Origin: Aestuariibacter sp. GS-14
GTDB taxonomy: Bacteria > Pseudomonadota > Gammaproteobacteria > Enterobacterales > Alteromonadaceae
Length of the DNA: 64,000 nt
NCBI RefSeq assembly: GCF_006494365.1
Contig: NZ_VHIP01000001.1
Coordinates: forward strand, 310,001 to 374,000
Reading direction: 5' to 3'
Below are positions 43,980-55,480 of the stretch, piece by piece. A program made the translations under genes and the position numbers. The notes below the pieces were generated by a model. The model was not told the origin of the DNA and made no database searches. It saw only the letters and a program-made list of their open reading frames with translations. How positions within the stretch are numbered: position 1 is the stretch's first letter; each line of letters begins with the position of its first letter.

Positions 43980-44570
43980 TTACCTCTTAACGTTGGTTGC
44001 TTTGCGTTCCCGCGAGAGAAGCTGACGAAGTATCGCGGTCTGCTCTGTATACTGATTATAATTGAGTTCCAGCACACACACATCGCCCTGACTGATAATC
44101 TGATACCCCAACTTTTCATTGTATTTCATTGCCTGAGTATTCGACGATTTCACAACGGCGCGAAACTGCTGCACGCGAAAGTGCGCAAAGCAAAAGTCAT
44201 ACATGGCAAGGGATGGCGCAAACGCGATAATATTGTTCTGATAGGTGTGATCGCCAATATATAACCCCGGTTCAAGCACACTGGCTTGCGCGGCGGACTT
44301 GCCCATCTCCAGGGATTTTACATTGGTTACCCCAATCAGTCTGTCACGGAACTGTACAATCCAGTGCAATTGTTTGGGATCGTAACTGGCCTTTTTAAAC
44401 CAAGCGAGCTGCTGCTCTTCTGAAATCAGCGCAGTATCCAGCATTTGTTGGCGAATTTCCGGCTGATTCCGCCATGCGCGCATTTGCATCTGATGCACCT
44501 GGGCAATTGGCTGCAGGGACACCTGATAAGCGCTGAATTCCCACTGATTTACGGGTGTTTCACTACGCAT
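43980..44570 (-). CDS. pseH: PseH-type N-acetyltransferase (GNAT)
   Basis: 196 residues from the ATG at 44570, which overlaps pseG by eight bases; longer in-frame starts lie within pseG. The GNAT fold shows WRNQPEIRQQM and EQQLAWF near the start, IGVTNVKSLE, and a C-terminal SSNTQAMKYNEKLGY acyl-CoA-binding region. PseH acylates the 4-amino group of the pseudaminic precursor. Its close link to an ACP and ligase raises the possibility of a donor other than acetyl-CoA. Confidence 0.85.
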   Translation of the reverse strand: MRSETPVNQWEFSAYQVSLQPIAQVHQMQMRAWRNQPEIRQQMLDTALISEEQQLAWFKKASYDPKQLHWIVQFRDRLIGVTNVKSLEMGKSAAQASVLEPGLYIGDHTYQNNIIAFAPSLAMYDFCFAHFRVQQFRAVVKSSNTQAMKYNEKLGYQIISQGDVCVLELNYNQYTEQTAILRQLLSRERKATNVKR

Positions 44571-45597
44571 GACGTTGCCTGTGTTGCGCAATGGCATCCA
44601 GCACGTTAAACGCGCCTTCAGTAAACGCAAATGCCGCTGCGCGTTGATGCATATTATTCAACGCTGCCTGATTAGCCCACAAAATGGCAGCGCGTTCAGC
44701 AAGTTCACGCAGTGGTTGCGCCCCGGTAAAATCGAACACCTCACACCAGCCCTGCTCGGCAGCCTGCTGCGTGGCGGAGCGCTGATTCTCAGCAACGCAG
44801 AGCAATAGCGAGGGAGTGTGACAAGCCGCCAGTTCAAACTGACTTCCGCCTGCGGCGGCAATGGCTAACCGGGCATTATTCCATACATCCGCCATGTCCT
44901 GACAATTTTCAATCAGTTGAATGGCGCTGGGGCTGCTCTTCACAAAATGCTGTAAGGCGAGACGTTGATGCTGACTGACTCCCGGCCCCATTACTACGCG
45001 CAATGGTGCGTCAGGTATCGCTTGTGTTATCGCTTCCAAAACGGGAAGTGTTAATTCAAATGGATCGCTGCCGCCCATATTGATGGTAAGGCTCACCCGC
45101 TGTGCCAAAGGCAGGGTAAAACCGGTCGTAAATTCGCGTCGCAATAGTCGAAATTCAGGTCCAAGACACAAGGTCGCACCCGGGTTACCCTGCATGTAGT
45201 TCGCACGCAGATGTTCCCCTGCGGGATTACAAATCACATCCGCAGCTTGCCACCCTGCTTGCTGAATATCGTCAAACATCACCAAGGGTACAGGCAGATC
45301 AGATAACTGCTGAATAAACCTCTCGGTGTAAGCATATCCGTCGATCACAATGGCCACTGGCAATTCGGTACGGCAGTAGTCAATAATACTCTGTGCCAGA
45401 TGAATTTGATCGTCGCTGGCTTCAAGGATGGTGCCCACCCAATCGTGGCGCGATAAAGCCAGTTCTTTAGCTGTTTTAGTCAGCCAGAATACACTTTCGA
45501 CATGCTGAGCGTCGGCAACTTGTGCAAGTGCCTGGCAGCGCATGATATGGCCGATGCCGCTTGCGGCAGAGCCGCCTGCGCAAAACAACAACTTCAT
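44563..45597 (-). CDS. pseG: PseG, UDP-sugar hydrolase of pseudaminic acid synthesis
   Basis: 344 residues. It begins MKLLFCAGGSAASGIGHIMRCQALA, the GT-B-like N-terminal loop with the catalytic His, and has INMGGSDPFELT as the UDP-binding region. PseG removes UDP from UDP-2,4-diacetamido-2,4,6-trideoxy-L-altrose. The ATG at 45597 forms an ATGA overlap with pseI; six earlier in-frame codons are not needed. Confidence 0.92.
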   Translation of the reverse strand: MKLLFCAGGSAASGIGHIMRCQALAQVADAQHVESVFWLTKTAKELALSRHDWVGTILEASDDQIHLAQSIIDYCRTELPVAIVIDGYAYTERFIQQLSDLPVPLVMFDDIQQAGWQAADVICNPAGEHLRANYMQGNPGATLCLGPEFRLLRREFTTGFTLPLAQRVSLTINMGGSDPFELTLPVLEAITQAIPDAPLRVVMGPGVSQHQRLALQHFVKSSPSAIQLIENCQDMADVWNNARLAIAAAGGSQFELAACHTPSLLLCVAENQRSATQQAAEQGWCEVFDFTGAQPLRELAERAAILWANQAALNNMHQRAAAFAFTEGAFNVLDAIAQHRQRHA

Positions 45598-46667
45598 GGG
45601 GCGATATGCTCCCACGACAACGCGGTGCCTTTCGCGATAAACCCCATTGCCTGCTTGCCTTGCACGGTATCCCAGTGTTTCGGCGCCAACCCAAAAGCAG
45701 GCCGTACTATTTTCAAATTATCCGGCCCAAACGCTTCTCCAGGTTTGATGTCAGTGCTTGCATAAATGGAACGACGATATTGTTTAGACTTCTCTTCCGC
45801 CCGGCTCCCGCCATAACATACCTGCCCCAGTGCCTGCCAGGCGCGTTGTGACTCAACCACCAGCGCACTGAGCTCAGACGGTTCTAAAGAAAACGCCGCA
45901 TCCACCCCGCCGCCGTTGCGATCCAGTACAAAATGCTTTTCGATTACCGTAGCCCCCAGCGCCACTGAAGCTACCGCGGCACCAATGCCCCCGGTATGGT
46001 CACTTAAGCCTACCTGACAACCAAATGCTGAACGCAAATGCGGAATGGTAACTAAATTGGTATTTGCCGCTTCAGCAGGATACGTGCTGGTGCACTTTAA
46101 CAGAATAATATCCTGGCAACCTGCTGCACGCGCGGTATTTACTGCCAATTCAATTTCACTGAGCGTAGCCATTCCAGTAGACATGATTAACGGCTTACCT
46201 TTGCTAGCGGCTTTGCGGATCAACGGGATATCTGTGAGTTCGAACGACGCGATCTTAAAACAAGGTACGTTCAGGCTGTCGAGAAAATCCACAGCATGCT
46301 CATCAAATGGCGAACTAAACGCCAGCATGCCTAACGAATTGGCCAGCGAAAATAACTCGGCGTGCCATTCGTAGGGTGTTGCTGCCTTTTGGTACAAACT
46401 GTATAAACTGGCGCCGTGCCACAGGCTGTCCTGCTCTTCAATAACAAAGCCCTTTTCCTGTACGTCCAGCGTCATGCTGTCCGCCGTGTAGGTTTGCAGT
46501 TTAATAGCGTGAGCACCACATTCAGCTGCTGCTTTAACCATGGCTTTTGCCGTATCCAGTGATTGGCTGTGGTTGCCGCTTAACTCGGCAATAATAAAGG
46601 GCGGTTGCTGGCTACCGATAGCTCGGTCGCCAATCATGATGGACGACGGGATCTGCTGTTCAGTCAT
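45594..46667 (-). CDS. pseI: Pseudaminic acid synthase PseI
   Basis: 357 residues. The NeuB-type TIM barrel has FIIAELSGNHSQSLDTAK, AIKLQTYTADSMT, CFKIASFELTD and ISTGMATLSEIE-like segments, and the C-terminal SAF (antifreeze-like) domain has SIYASTDIKPGEAF. The enzyme condenses the altrose derivative with PEP to give pseudaminic acid. It overlaps pseF by eight bases and pseG by four. Confidence 0.95.
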   Translation of the reverse strand: MTEQQIPSSIMIGDRAIGSQQPPFIIAELSGNHSQSLDTAKAMVKAAAECGAHAIKLQTYTADSMTLDVQEKGFVIEEQDSLWHGASLYSLYQKAATPYEWHAELFSLANSLGMLAFSSPFDEHAVDFLDSLNVPCFKIASFELTDIPLIRKAASKGKPLIMSTGMATLSEIELAVNTARAAGCQDIILLKCTSTYPAEAANTNLVTIPHLRSAFGCQVGLSDHTGGIGAAVASVALGATVIEKHFVLDRNGGGVDAAFSLEPSELSALVVESQRAWQALGQVCYGGSRAEEKSKQYRRSIYASTDIKPGEAFGPDNLKIVRPAFGLAPKHWDTVQGKQAMGFIAKGTALSWEHIAP

Positions 46668-47348
46668 GGTTTATTTGTTCCTGGTAGGCTTTGTACATCA
46701 GCTCAGCGCGTACCCAATCTTCTTCTGTATCAATATCCTGCACCAAATAATGCGGCAATACCACAGGAATACTCTGCGGACTGAACATAGGATGATGAGC
46801 AAGCCAGGCGTCTCGGCGCCCCCAATAGAACTGACCAGCATCGTGATACAGTGTTTCCAGATCCTGAGAGCGTTTACCGATTTGCGCCTTGTCTACCGGC
46901 GATACCCCTTGCCCATCCATTCTAATTGCGCGCTGAATTGGAAAATCAAAGGTTGTCACGGAAAATGCGTACTGCATATCGGAAGCCAGACTGAGCTTTT
47001 GGCATCCTTCAATCAGCGAAGCGGGCGATAAAAATGGCGCAGTAGCATAAATACAACACACCAGTTCAGCGGGTTGCTCGAAAGTGCGGATAGCATGCTG
47101 CACAACGGGTGTGGTGCCGGTAAAGTCATCCGCCAGTTCGGCTGGTCGCAGAATAATATCAGACGCACCGCTCGCAAGCGCAATGTCTGCGATGTCGTTG
47201 GAATCGGTTGAAACTACTATAGCGTCAAACAGGCCGGTTTGACGTGCAGCACGGATTGAATAACTGATCAGGGGCTTACCCGCAAATGCACGGATATTTT
47301 TGCCTTTAATTCGTTTACTGCCTCCGCGGGCAGGAATAACTGCAATCT

Positions 47349-47352
<4 letters not shown>
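46660..47352 (-). CDS. pseF: Pseudaminic acid cytidylyltransferase PseF
   Basis: 230 residues beginning MKIAVIPARGGSKRIKGKNI, the CTP-binding signature of CMP-nonulosonate synthetases, with PLISYSIRAA, VVSTDSNDIADIA and a late DIDTEEDWVRAELM. PseF activates pseudaminic acid with CTP, giving the donor used by Maf. It overlaps pseC by four bases and pseI by eight. Confidence 0.95.
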
Positions 47353-49765
<2,413 letters not shown>

Positions 49766-50077
49766 TTATTTATACTTTTTGATCGCTGTTTGACTGCGAA
49801 TAAACTGGCTAACATCGTCCTTAGCTGACTTTAGCAAGGTTTGCGCCATATTCTTCAGATTGTCGTTAACAACCATTTCCTGTTGGGCAAATTGTTTCGC
49901 TGTCGCGTTGTCGAGCTGGCCAAGAATTGAATGGATAAGCTGATCGCGCTCATTGATGAGAGTATTGAACTGTTGGTACTTGTCGGGAGAATCAGCGAGC
50001 AGACACTCGCTGATTTGCTGATTTAACGCTCGTAAGTTATCCGGCGTTAATGCATGATTTAATTGGTCGATATTCAC
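49766..50077 (-). CDS. FliT-like small flagellar protein
   Basis: 103 residues, mostly helical and polar, with INERDQLIHSILGQL in the middle and a basic C-terminus (QTAIKKYK). It has no clear sequence signature, but its size, helical content and place four bases into the end of fliS match the FliT/FlaI chaperones that often follow fliS in relatives. It would bind FliD or the regulator complex. The name is given from context and not from a motif. Confidence 0.6.
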   Translation of the reverse strand: MNIDQLNHALTPDNLRALNQQISECLLADSPDKYQQFNTLINERDQLIHSILGQLDNATAKQFAQQEMVVNDNLKNMAQTLLKSAKDDVSQFIRSQTAIKKYK

Positions 50078-50502
50078 ACAGCTTCACGTTTTTGACGCTG
50101 CGCTTCGAAAGCTTCCTGTTTGGCTTCTTCAGGAATTTGAACCCAGGCGTCGCGAATAGGAGTAAGCAGGTTAGTCACTTCATCCAGCAACTGCAAGCTA
50201 TTCTTTACATGCGCTTCATTGAGTCGGTCTAACATGTAATCGTAGAGGGCATACAGGTTTTCAGCTGTCTCGCCACCCAATTTTAAATCCAGCGTATCGC
50301 GTAAATTCATGATAATGGCAGACACCCGCGAAATCAGCTGTGATTTTTGTTCAAACTCACGTCGCTCCATTGCGCCTTTGGCATAGGCAATCCTGTCTAA
50401 CGCGCCCTGCATTAACATCAGGGTTAATTTGTGAGGATCCGCGGTTGCAATATCTTGTTTGAGGTTGCCTTTCCGATAAGCATTAATGCCGGTAAGTGCC
50501 AT
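50074..50502 (-). CDS. fliS: Flagellin export chaperone FliS
   Basis: 142 residues. The start MALTGINAYRKGNLKQDIATADPHKLTLMLMQGALDRI is typical of FliS, followed by SQLISRVSAIIMNL and LYALYDYMLDRL. FliS binds the C-terminus of flagellin and stops premature polymerisation in the cytoplasm. It follows fliD by 21 bases and overlaps the FliT-like gene by four. Confidence 0.93.
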   Translation of the reverse strand: MALTGINAYRKGNLKQDIATADPHKLTLMLMQGALDRIAYAKGAMERREFEQKSQLISRVSAIIMNLRDTLDLKLGGETAENLYALYDYMLDRLNEAHVKNSLQLLDEVTNLLTPIRDAWVQIPEEAKQEAFEAQRQKREAV

Positions 50503-50523
50503 GTTAACTCCTAAAAATTCGCA

Positions 50524-51975
50524 TTAACCCAGTGCCGCTAACAACGCTGAACCGGTTTGGTTTAGCTTGGCTACGGTTTGGTCCAGGTTGAGATATTTGT
50601 CACGTAAAATTTGTTCGTAATTTGACATGCGTAGTTCAAAGCGTTCTCTATCATCATTAAGCTGATCGCGGTCATCTTTCGCTGAACGCTCGCGCAAACT
50701 AATCAATCCGCTGAAAGACGTGTATTCTTTGGTGATCTCATATAAACGCGTGGCAATACCCTGGTTTTCGTCGGTAAACAGTTTTGCAATTTCATCAAAA
50801 TTATCATCAATCGCATCACTTAAACGCTCTTCACCGGAACCCAAACCAAAGTCCAGACTACCGATTTCGAGCTTGCCATCTGACGTCAGTTCAATGCCCA
50901 GTGCAAACAAGCTGCCCAGCGACGAGGAATCCACTCTCGAACCAACCACACCTGCCAGCGCCCCACTGATACCTCTGAGCAGTGAATCACCTGCTAACGC
51001 GCCATCTTCTTCCAGCTCAGATTCACCGTAACGGGTCAGGGATTTGATATCCGTAATAATTTTGTTGTAATTATCAACAAAATCACGGATTTTTTTATCG
51101 AGACCTTCTTTGTCGTAACCAATTTCCAGCGTTGACGTTAAACGCGTAATGCCGTCAACATCAAACGGGGATTCCTTAGTAGCCTCAAACGATACGTTTT
51201 GAATGGTATTTTCAAAATTGTTGGTGTCACTTTCTACCGCAATACCATCAATAGTAGCCTTCGCATTAGACGCCGACTTAATAGCAGTCAGATAGGTGGC
51301 CGTTTCTGCAGAATCGGTAGTCGTTAATTTATCGAGCTCCGCGCGGTTGCCATCATTAACGATTTTTAAATCATTGCCCGCACCGGTTACGGTAGACGAG
51401 AACACCAGTTTAGCGCCACCAGCGGCAGTACCCGTATCAATGATGTTGGCATTAACACCGAAGTTATCACTGTGATTATTAATTTCTTCGCGCAATTCCG
51501 CTAACGACATATTCTGCCTAACAGTAATAGTGAAGCTGTCGCCAGTGCTATCTATTTTGAACGTCATGGTGGCATCGCCAGCCGCGTCCGTTAACACTTT
51601 GTCAGTGCTGGCGGCAAAATCCGCATCGGCTGTTTCGAAGCGACTGCCAGAGGCCAGTTGTGATACTGCAATTTCATAGGAACCGCGTAATGCGGAGTTT
51701 GCTGCTTCCGCTGTAAAGATCTCGGAATCTTCATTGGGATGGGTAATAGTAGGCTCGCGGCCGTTGATATCGGAATCACGGCGCATTTCATCAAGCGTAT
51801 CTTTGAAATCAGACAATTTAGACTTTATTTGCCCCAAAGCGGAAATTTCAGCTTCGATCTTTTCTTCTTTGGCGTTCAGTCGCTCTTCTTTTGGCGCACG
51901 CTCTGCATCGAGCAATTGCGACACCAGGTCGTCAAGCGCAAGCCCAGAACCAACACCTAACGATTGAATTGTCAT
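50524..51975 (-). CDS. fliD: Flagellar filament cap protein FliD
   Basis: 483 residues. The FliD_N domain (about 8-105) begins LGVGSGLALDDLVSQLLDAE and is followed by variable beta-rich D2/D3 parts. FliD_C (about 225-465) contains DFVDNYNKIITDIKSLTRYG and the C-terminal coiled-coil ending LNQTGSALLAALG. FliD caps the growing filament and helps flagellin assemble. It lies nine bases after flaG. Confidence 0.93.
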   Translation of the reverse strand: MTIQSLGVGSGLALDDLVSQLLDAERAPKEERLNAKEEKIEAEISALGQIKSKLSDFKDTLDEMRRDSDINGREPTITHPNEDSEIFTAEAANSALRGSYEIAVSQLASGSRFETADADFAASTDKVLTDAAGDATMTFKIDSTGDSFTITVRQNMSLAELREEINNHSDNFGVNANIIDTGTAAGGAKLVFSSTVTGAGNDLKIVNDGNRAELDKLTTTDSAETATYLTAIKSASNAKATIDGIAVESDTNNFENTIQNVSFEATKESPFDVDGITRLTSTLEIGYDKEGLDKKIRDFVDNYNKIITDIKSLTRYGESELEEDGALAGDSLLRGISGALAGVVGSRVDSSSLGSLFALGIELTSDGKLEIGSLDFGLGSGEERLSDAIDDNFDEIAKLFTDENQGIATRLYEITKEYTSFSGLISLRERSAKDDRDQLNDDRERFELRMSNYEQILRDKYLNLDQTVAKLNQTGSALLAALG

Positions 51976-51984
51976 AATTCACCT

Positions 51985-52434
51985 CTACACTTTATTGTTT
52001 AAAAGCACCCCCACACTACTTCCGATGTCTTGTTGGAGATCTTTTATACGTTCCGCAAGCCTCAACACCTCATCTGATGGAATTTGTCTGATGACATCAC
52101 CTGATGAAGAATCTTTTACCGTTACCACAGACCGCTTGGTATCGTCGTCAATGGAAAACGCCAGATTGCGGTTTTGTACCTGCAAAAATGACTGTATTTC
52201 CTGAACCGCGACATCCAGATCCTGGCTACGCCCCTCTCTCTGAAAGTTATCGGCAGAATCAGAATTAGCTTGAATATCTTCTGCTGAAGGCGTGCTATTT
52301 TTTTCCAGGTTTCGCTGGTTTAGATTTTCCTCAATACGCGTCTGGCTTAACGATCGCTCGTTTTTGACCTCGTTTGCGCTATTGCTATTAATACCAGCAA
52401 AATTCTGGCCAATTTGTGACGTTGAAATTTCCAC
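51985..52434 (-). CDS. flaG: FlaG family protein
   Basis: 149 residues from a GTG at 52434 that has AGGGGG at a good distance; the longer frame lacks such a site. The N-terminal half is Asn/Ser/Glu-rich. The conserved part starts near residue 75: VAVQEIQSFLQVQNRNLAFSIDD, VTVKDSSSGDVIRQIPSDEVLRLAERI. FlaG proteins affect filament length. It is the first gene of the flaG-fliD-fliS unit. Confidence 0.88.
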   Translation of the reverse strand: MEISTSQIGQNFAGINSNSANEVKNERSLSQTRIEENLNQRNLEKNSTPSAEDIQANSDSADNFQREGRSQDLDVAVQEIQSFLQVQNRNLAFSIDDDTKRSVVTVKDSSSGDVIRQIPSDEVLRLAERIKDLQQDIGSSVGVLLNNKV

Positions 52435-52460
52435 AATTAACCCCCTGATTACAAACGCCA

Positions 52461-52491
52461 AAACGGGCCTGCTTATAGCAGATGCCCGTTT
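52461..52491 (-). terminator. Hairpin terminator between flagellin 1 and flaG
   Basis: AAACGGGC and GCCCGTTT close a long stem that also contains an inner CTGC-TTATA-GCAG stem. On the minus strand it ends in TTTT. It follows the stop of the first array flagellin by about 45 bases and precedes the flaG GTG, so it likely limits read-through into flaG. Confidence 0.6.
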
Positions 52492-52508
52492 ACCATCTTA
52501 ACTCTTAT

Positions 52509-52524
52509 ACCGGAATGTTCCGGT
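52509..52524. repeat. Perfect palindrome after flagellin 1
   Basis: ACCGGAATGTTCCGGT has seven-base perfect arms around TG. It lies nine bases after the stop of the first array flagellin (minus strand). It has no T tract, so it may add to the terminator that follows or mark a protein-binding site. Confidence 0.45.
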
Positions 52525-52532
52525 TAGCTAAC

Positions 52533-53357
52533 TTAGCCCAGCAGCGACAACGCTGTTTGTGGGCGCTGGTTAGCCTGGCTCAGTACAGAAACAGACGCCT
52601 GCTGAATAATCTGATTTCGTGTTAATTCGGCAGTTTCTGCGGCAAAGTCAGTATCACGAATACGTGAACGTGCGCCTGACAGGTTCTCAGAAATGCTGCT
52701 TAAGTTACGAATAGTCGATTGGAAGCGGTTTTGCAAGGCACCTAGTGATGCACGCTGCGCACCAATTGCAGAAATCGCTGTATCAACCGCCGTTAATGCT
52801 GCAGAAGCACCAGTCACAGACGATACTGAAACAGTACCCACACCCAAACCAGAGGCTCCGAATCCACCTGAACGTGACAGGTTTACAGAGATAGTCTGTC
52901 CACCGTTTGCACCAACCAGGAATTTTGCGGAGAAGCCACCAGTCAGAATATCAACCCCAGCAAACTGTGTGTCTGTAGAAATACGAGACAATTCGCTTAC
53001 CAACGCTGTTACTTCCTGTTGCAGTGCCACACGGTCAGCAGAGCTGTTGATACCATTTTGTGACTGAACTGCCAGTTGGCGAATACGCTGCAAGCTGGTT
53101 GTAACCTCAGACAATGCGCCTTCCGCAGTTTGCGTCAGTGAAATAGCATCGTTAGCATTACTTACAGCCTGATTTAAACCCTGAACCTGTGTGGTCAGAC
53201 GGTCAGAAATTTGCAGACCCGCAGCGTCATCTGCTGCACTGTTAATACGGAAACCTGACGACAAGCGCTCAAATGATGTACTTAGCTTGTTACTGACATC
53301 AAATAACTGACGCTGTGCATTCAGGGCCGAGACGTTTGTATTTACATATAAAGACAT
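52533..53357 (-). CDS. Flagellin (array gene 1, type A)
   Basis: 274 residues, with D0/D1 domains only: [42 protein letters not shown], a short central loop containing LVGANGGQTISVNLSRSGG, and the C-terminal [19 protein letters not shown] helix ending SLLG. It lacks the large outer D2/D3 part of enteric flagellins, leaving the central Ser/Thr-rich loop as a likely site of glycosylation. AGGAGGT lies seven bases before the ATG and a perfect sigma-28 promoter lies upstream. It is closest in sequence to array gene 4. Confidence 0.94.
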   Translation of the reverse strand: MSLYVNTNVSALNAQRQLFDVSNKLSTSFERLSSGFRINSAADDAAGLQISDRLTTQVQGLNQAVSNANDAISLTQTAEGALSEVTTSLQRIRQLAVQSQNGINSSADRVALQQEVTALVSELSRISTDTQFAGVDILTGGFSAKFLVGANGGQTISVNLSRSGGFGASGLGVGTVSVSSVTGASAALTAVDTAISAIGAQRASLGALQNRFQSTIRNLSSISENLSGARSRIRDTDFAAETAELTRNQIIQQASVSVLSQANQRPQTALSLLG

Positions 53358-53521
53358 TATCTAACCTCCTGGGGTCACAGCTGGTCGAATATAGTGAATT
53401 CTGCTAAGCTGTAACCTTACGTACCTAATTCAGCGGACTGATATCCAGCTAAACCACCTCATATTTGTAGCGCCCTCCGGCAACTACGCAATTCACAGAA
53501 TGAATTACCCCTCAACTATAG

Positions 53522-53548
53522 GTATCGGCCATTCCTTGAGTTTCTTTA
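53522..53548 (-). promoter_or_regulatory. Sigma-28 promoter of flagellin 1
   Basis: On the minus strand TAAA (53545-53548), exactly 15 bases, then GCCGATAC (53522-53529): seven of eight -10 bases and all four -35 bases match the FliA consensus. The predicted leader of about 155 bases is long, leaving room for mRNA-level control. Confidence 0.85.
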
Positions 53549-54094
53549 GCTTTTTTTCTTTCTTTTTTAAAATATTTTTTAAGCCATTGTTTTAAATGAA
53601 TTTTAATTTAAAATATTTTGCTAAAGTTATCGAACTTAAGTGAAATACAGGCCTTTTCTCAGCTTGGTTTGAGATATTTTTCAAAAAATTTATGGGCAAT
53701 ATGGGCAGGTTACGCCGTAAGGTTACGCCACTTAACCAGACCAATAGCAATGCAGAATCATGACAATCGAAACGGCATTACAGTGGCAGTAAAGTCCGTT
53801 AGCGGCAACTCATCGCCCCAACGCATTGCCATGCGGCAAGGATTGTTTATGCTTTTGTTCGGATTTGGCCATAGCAAACATCTATGGAATGAAAACCCAT
53901 GCGGGGATTCCCATCCTTGTGCGAGCCTTACCGAACTACTGCACAATACAAAGAGACGCTGCATCGCAGGTAATCCCTGAGACAGGAAGCATTATGAAGG
54001 GAAAAAATAAAGAATTTACGGTGTGTCAAAAAAACGTTGGCACAGGATTTGTATGGTATTACCTTGTAAGTTGACTGGTGTTTACTCGGCAATA

Positions 54095-54131
54095 AAAATA
54101 AAAAAGGCCGGGTCTAAAAGGCGACCCGGCC
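54095..54131 (-). terminator. Intrinsic terminator after flagellin 2
   Basis: GGCCGGGTC (54106-54114) and GACCCGGCC (54123-54131) pair perfectly over nine bases, and the minus strand continues with TTTTTTATTTTTA. It lies about 200 bases after the flagellin 2 stop. Confidence 0.85.
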
Positions 54132-54332
54132 AACTTGCTCACGTTAGGAGTTTTGAGCAAATTCGGTTTCTGCTGGCTGGCAGGATTAGTAGTAGTATAC
54201 TGGCCTCTCAACCTAAAATTCTACACTCTCAGTTCTGTTAGTCGGCGTTTTATTCCTTTTATTGGTGGCCTTTCGGCCGCCATCCTTGGCTGGGGTTGGC
54301 CTCTCAGTTCCACCCTCTCTTTGTATTCAAGT

Positions 54333-55160
54333 TTAGCCTAATAACGACAATGCTGCCTGTGGTCGCTGATTGGCCTGGGCAAGCACTGTTGTACTTGCTT
54401 GCTGGATTATCTGCCAGCGGGTAAGTTGTGCCGTCTCGGTGGCAAAATCTGTATCTTTAATGCGCGATCTTGCCGCTGACACATTTTCCGAGATACTGCT
54501 TAAGTTCCGAATCGTTGATTGAAAGCGGTTCTGGATTGCACCTAAGTCTGCCCGTTTGGCGTCGATAATCGAAATCGCTGAATCTATCGTAGTCAGTGCG
54601 CCAGATGCGCCCGCTGCTGTTGCTACGGTTAGATTATTCCCGCTCGTCAGGCCTGAGAAACCAAAGCCGCCGCTGCGCGAAATATTCACACTGATAGTCT
54701 GACCGGCATTTGCTCCCACCAGGAAAGCAGCTGAATAGGCCCCTGACAATATATCGACACCACCAAACTGCGTTGTTGCGGCAACACGTGAAATTTCCGT
54801 TTTCAGTGCTGATACTTCTTTTTGCAGTGCCAGTCTGTCTGATGAAGAGTTAATACCGTTCTGGGACTGGATAGCCAGCACCCGTATGCGTTGTAAGGCC
54901 GTTGTTATTTCTGACATTGCGCCTTCGGCTGTCTGTGCCAGAGAAATCCCGTCATTTGCGTTACGCACCGCCTGGTCAAGACCCATAACCTGGCTGGTCA
55001 TCCGGTCAGAGATTTGTAACCCTGCTGCATCGTCTGCCGCGGAGTTGATGCGAAAGCCTGAAGATAAGCGTTGGAACGCAGTATCCAGACCATTTGATGA
55101 GGTGAACAATTGTCGACGAGCATTTAGCGACGACACATTCGTGTTAACGTATAGACTCAT
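54333..55160 (-). CDS. Flagellin (array gene 2, type B)
   Basis: 275 residues, D0/D1 only, with [19 protein letters not shown], the [20 protein letters not shown] block and a C-terminal [21 protein letters not shown] helix. It shares the [10 protein letters not shown] ending and the DGISLAQ and EISRVAATTQFGG features with gene 3 rather than with genes 1 and 4. AGGAG lies six bases before the ATG. No sigma-28 site was found; a possible sigma-54 site lies at 55292-55308, so its timing may differ. Confidence 0.94.
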   Translation of the reverse strand: MSLYVNTNVSSLNARRQLFTSSNGLDTAFQRLSSGFRINSAADDAAGLQISDRMTSQVMGLDQAVRNANDGISLAQTAEGAMSEITTALQRIRVLAIQSQNGINSSSDRLALQKEVSALKTEISRVAATTQFGGVDILSGAYSAAFLVGANAGQTISVNISRSGGFGFSGLTSGNNLTVATAAGASGALTTIDSAISIIDAKRADLGAIQNRFQSTIRNLSSISENVSAARSRIKDTDFATETAQLTRWQIIQQASTTVLAQANQRPQAALSLLG

Positions 55161-55291
55161 GGATTTCTCCTAACAGTTAAAGTAATCGCGTTGTATTTAT
55201 TGTTGTTATCAACGCAGTTTTAAAATTCACTTCAACGTGTTGGCACAGCCTATGCATTATCTTTTGCGTCAGTGATAAAAAACTGACGCTT

Positions 55292-55308
55292 TGCTTGGCG
55301 AATGCCTG
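55292..55308 (-). promoter_or_regulatory. Possible sigma-54 promoter of flagellin 2
   Basis: On the minus strand AGGCAT, five bases, AAGCA gives the invariant GG-N10-GC spacing, with GGCA and GCA matching the consensus but other positions not. It lies about 130 bases before the ATG. In Vibrio one flagellin gene is FlrC/sigma-54 dependent while the others use sigma-28, which would fit this gene. Confidence 0.33.
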
Positions 55309-55480
55309 GTTAAGCAGCGCTAAACTGAGCAAAAGCTCTTGCTGGCGGCAGGTATGATGTTCAGACCTCATACCTCTCACTACCTCCTGGCTTCATTCCT
55401 GTCAGTCAGCAGCTTTAGCACAGCACAAAACCCCAGGGTTTTATTTAGCTTGCTTAAACACGTTGTCTTGCAAAAAACAC

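Larger units (their letters stand above)
53358..54332. other. 975-base spacer between flagellins 1 and 2
   Basis: No credible gene: open frames here lack ribosome-binding sites and family features. The spacer contains the sigma-28 promoter of flagellin 1 (53522-53548), a T-rich stretch near 53550-53660, a direct repeat AGGTTACGCC at 53707-53716 and 53720-53729, the flagellin 2 terminator (54095-54131) and another small GGCC-GAAA-GGCC hairpin near 54265. Its length is unusual for a flagellin array and may mark a decayed or deleted gene. Confidence 0.5.

Noticed and set aside
53618-53980. 120-codon open frame in the flagellin 1-2 spacer
   Set aside because: No ribosome-binding site, odd composition, no family features, and it spans repeats and T-rich DNA.
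55233-55255. Plus-strand sigma-54-like TGGCAC-N5-ATGCA
   Set aside because: It points toward the plus strand, where no gene starts, so it is probably chance.
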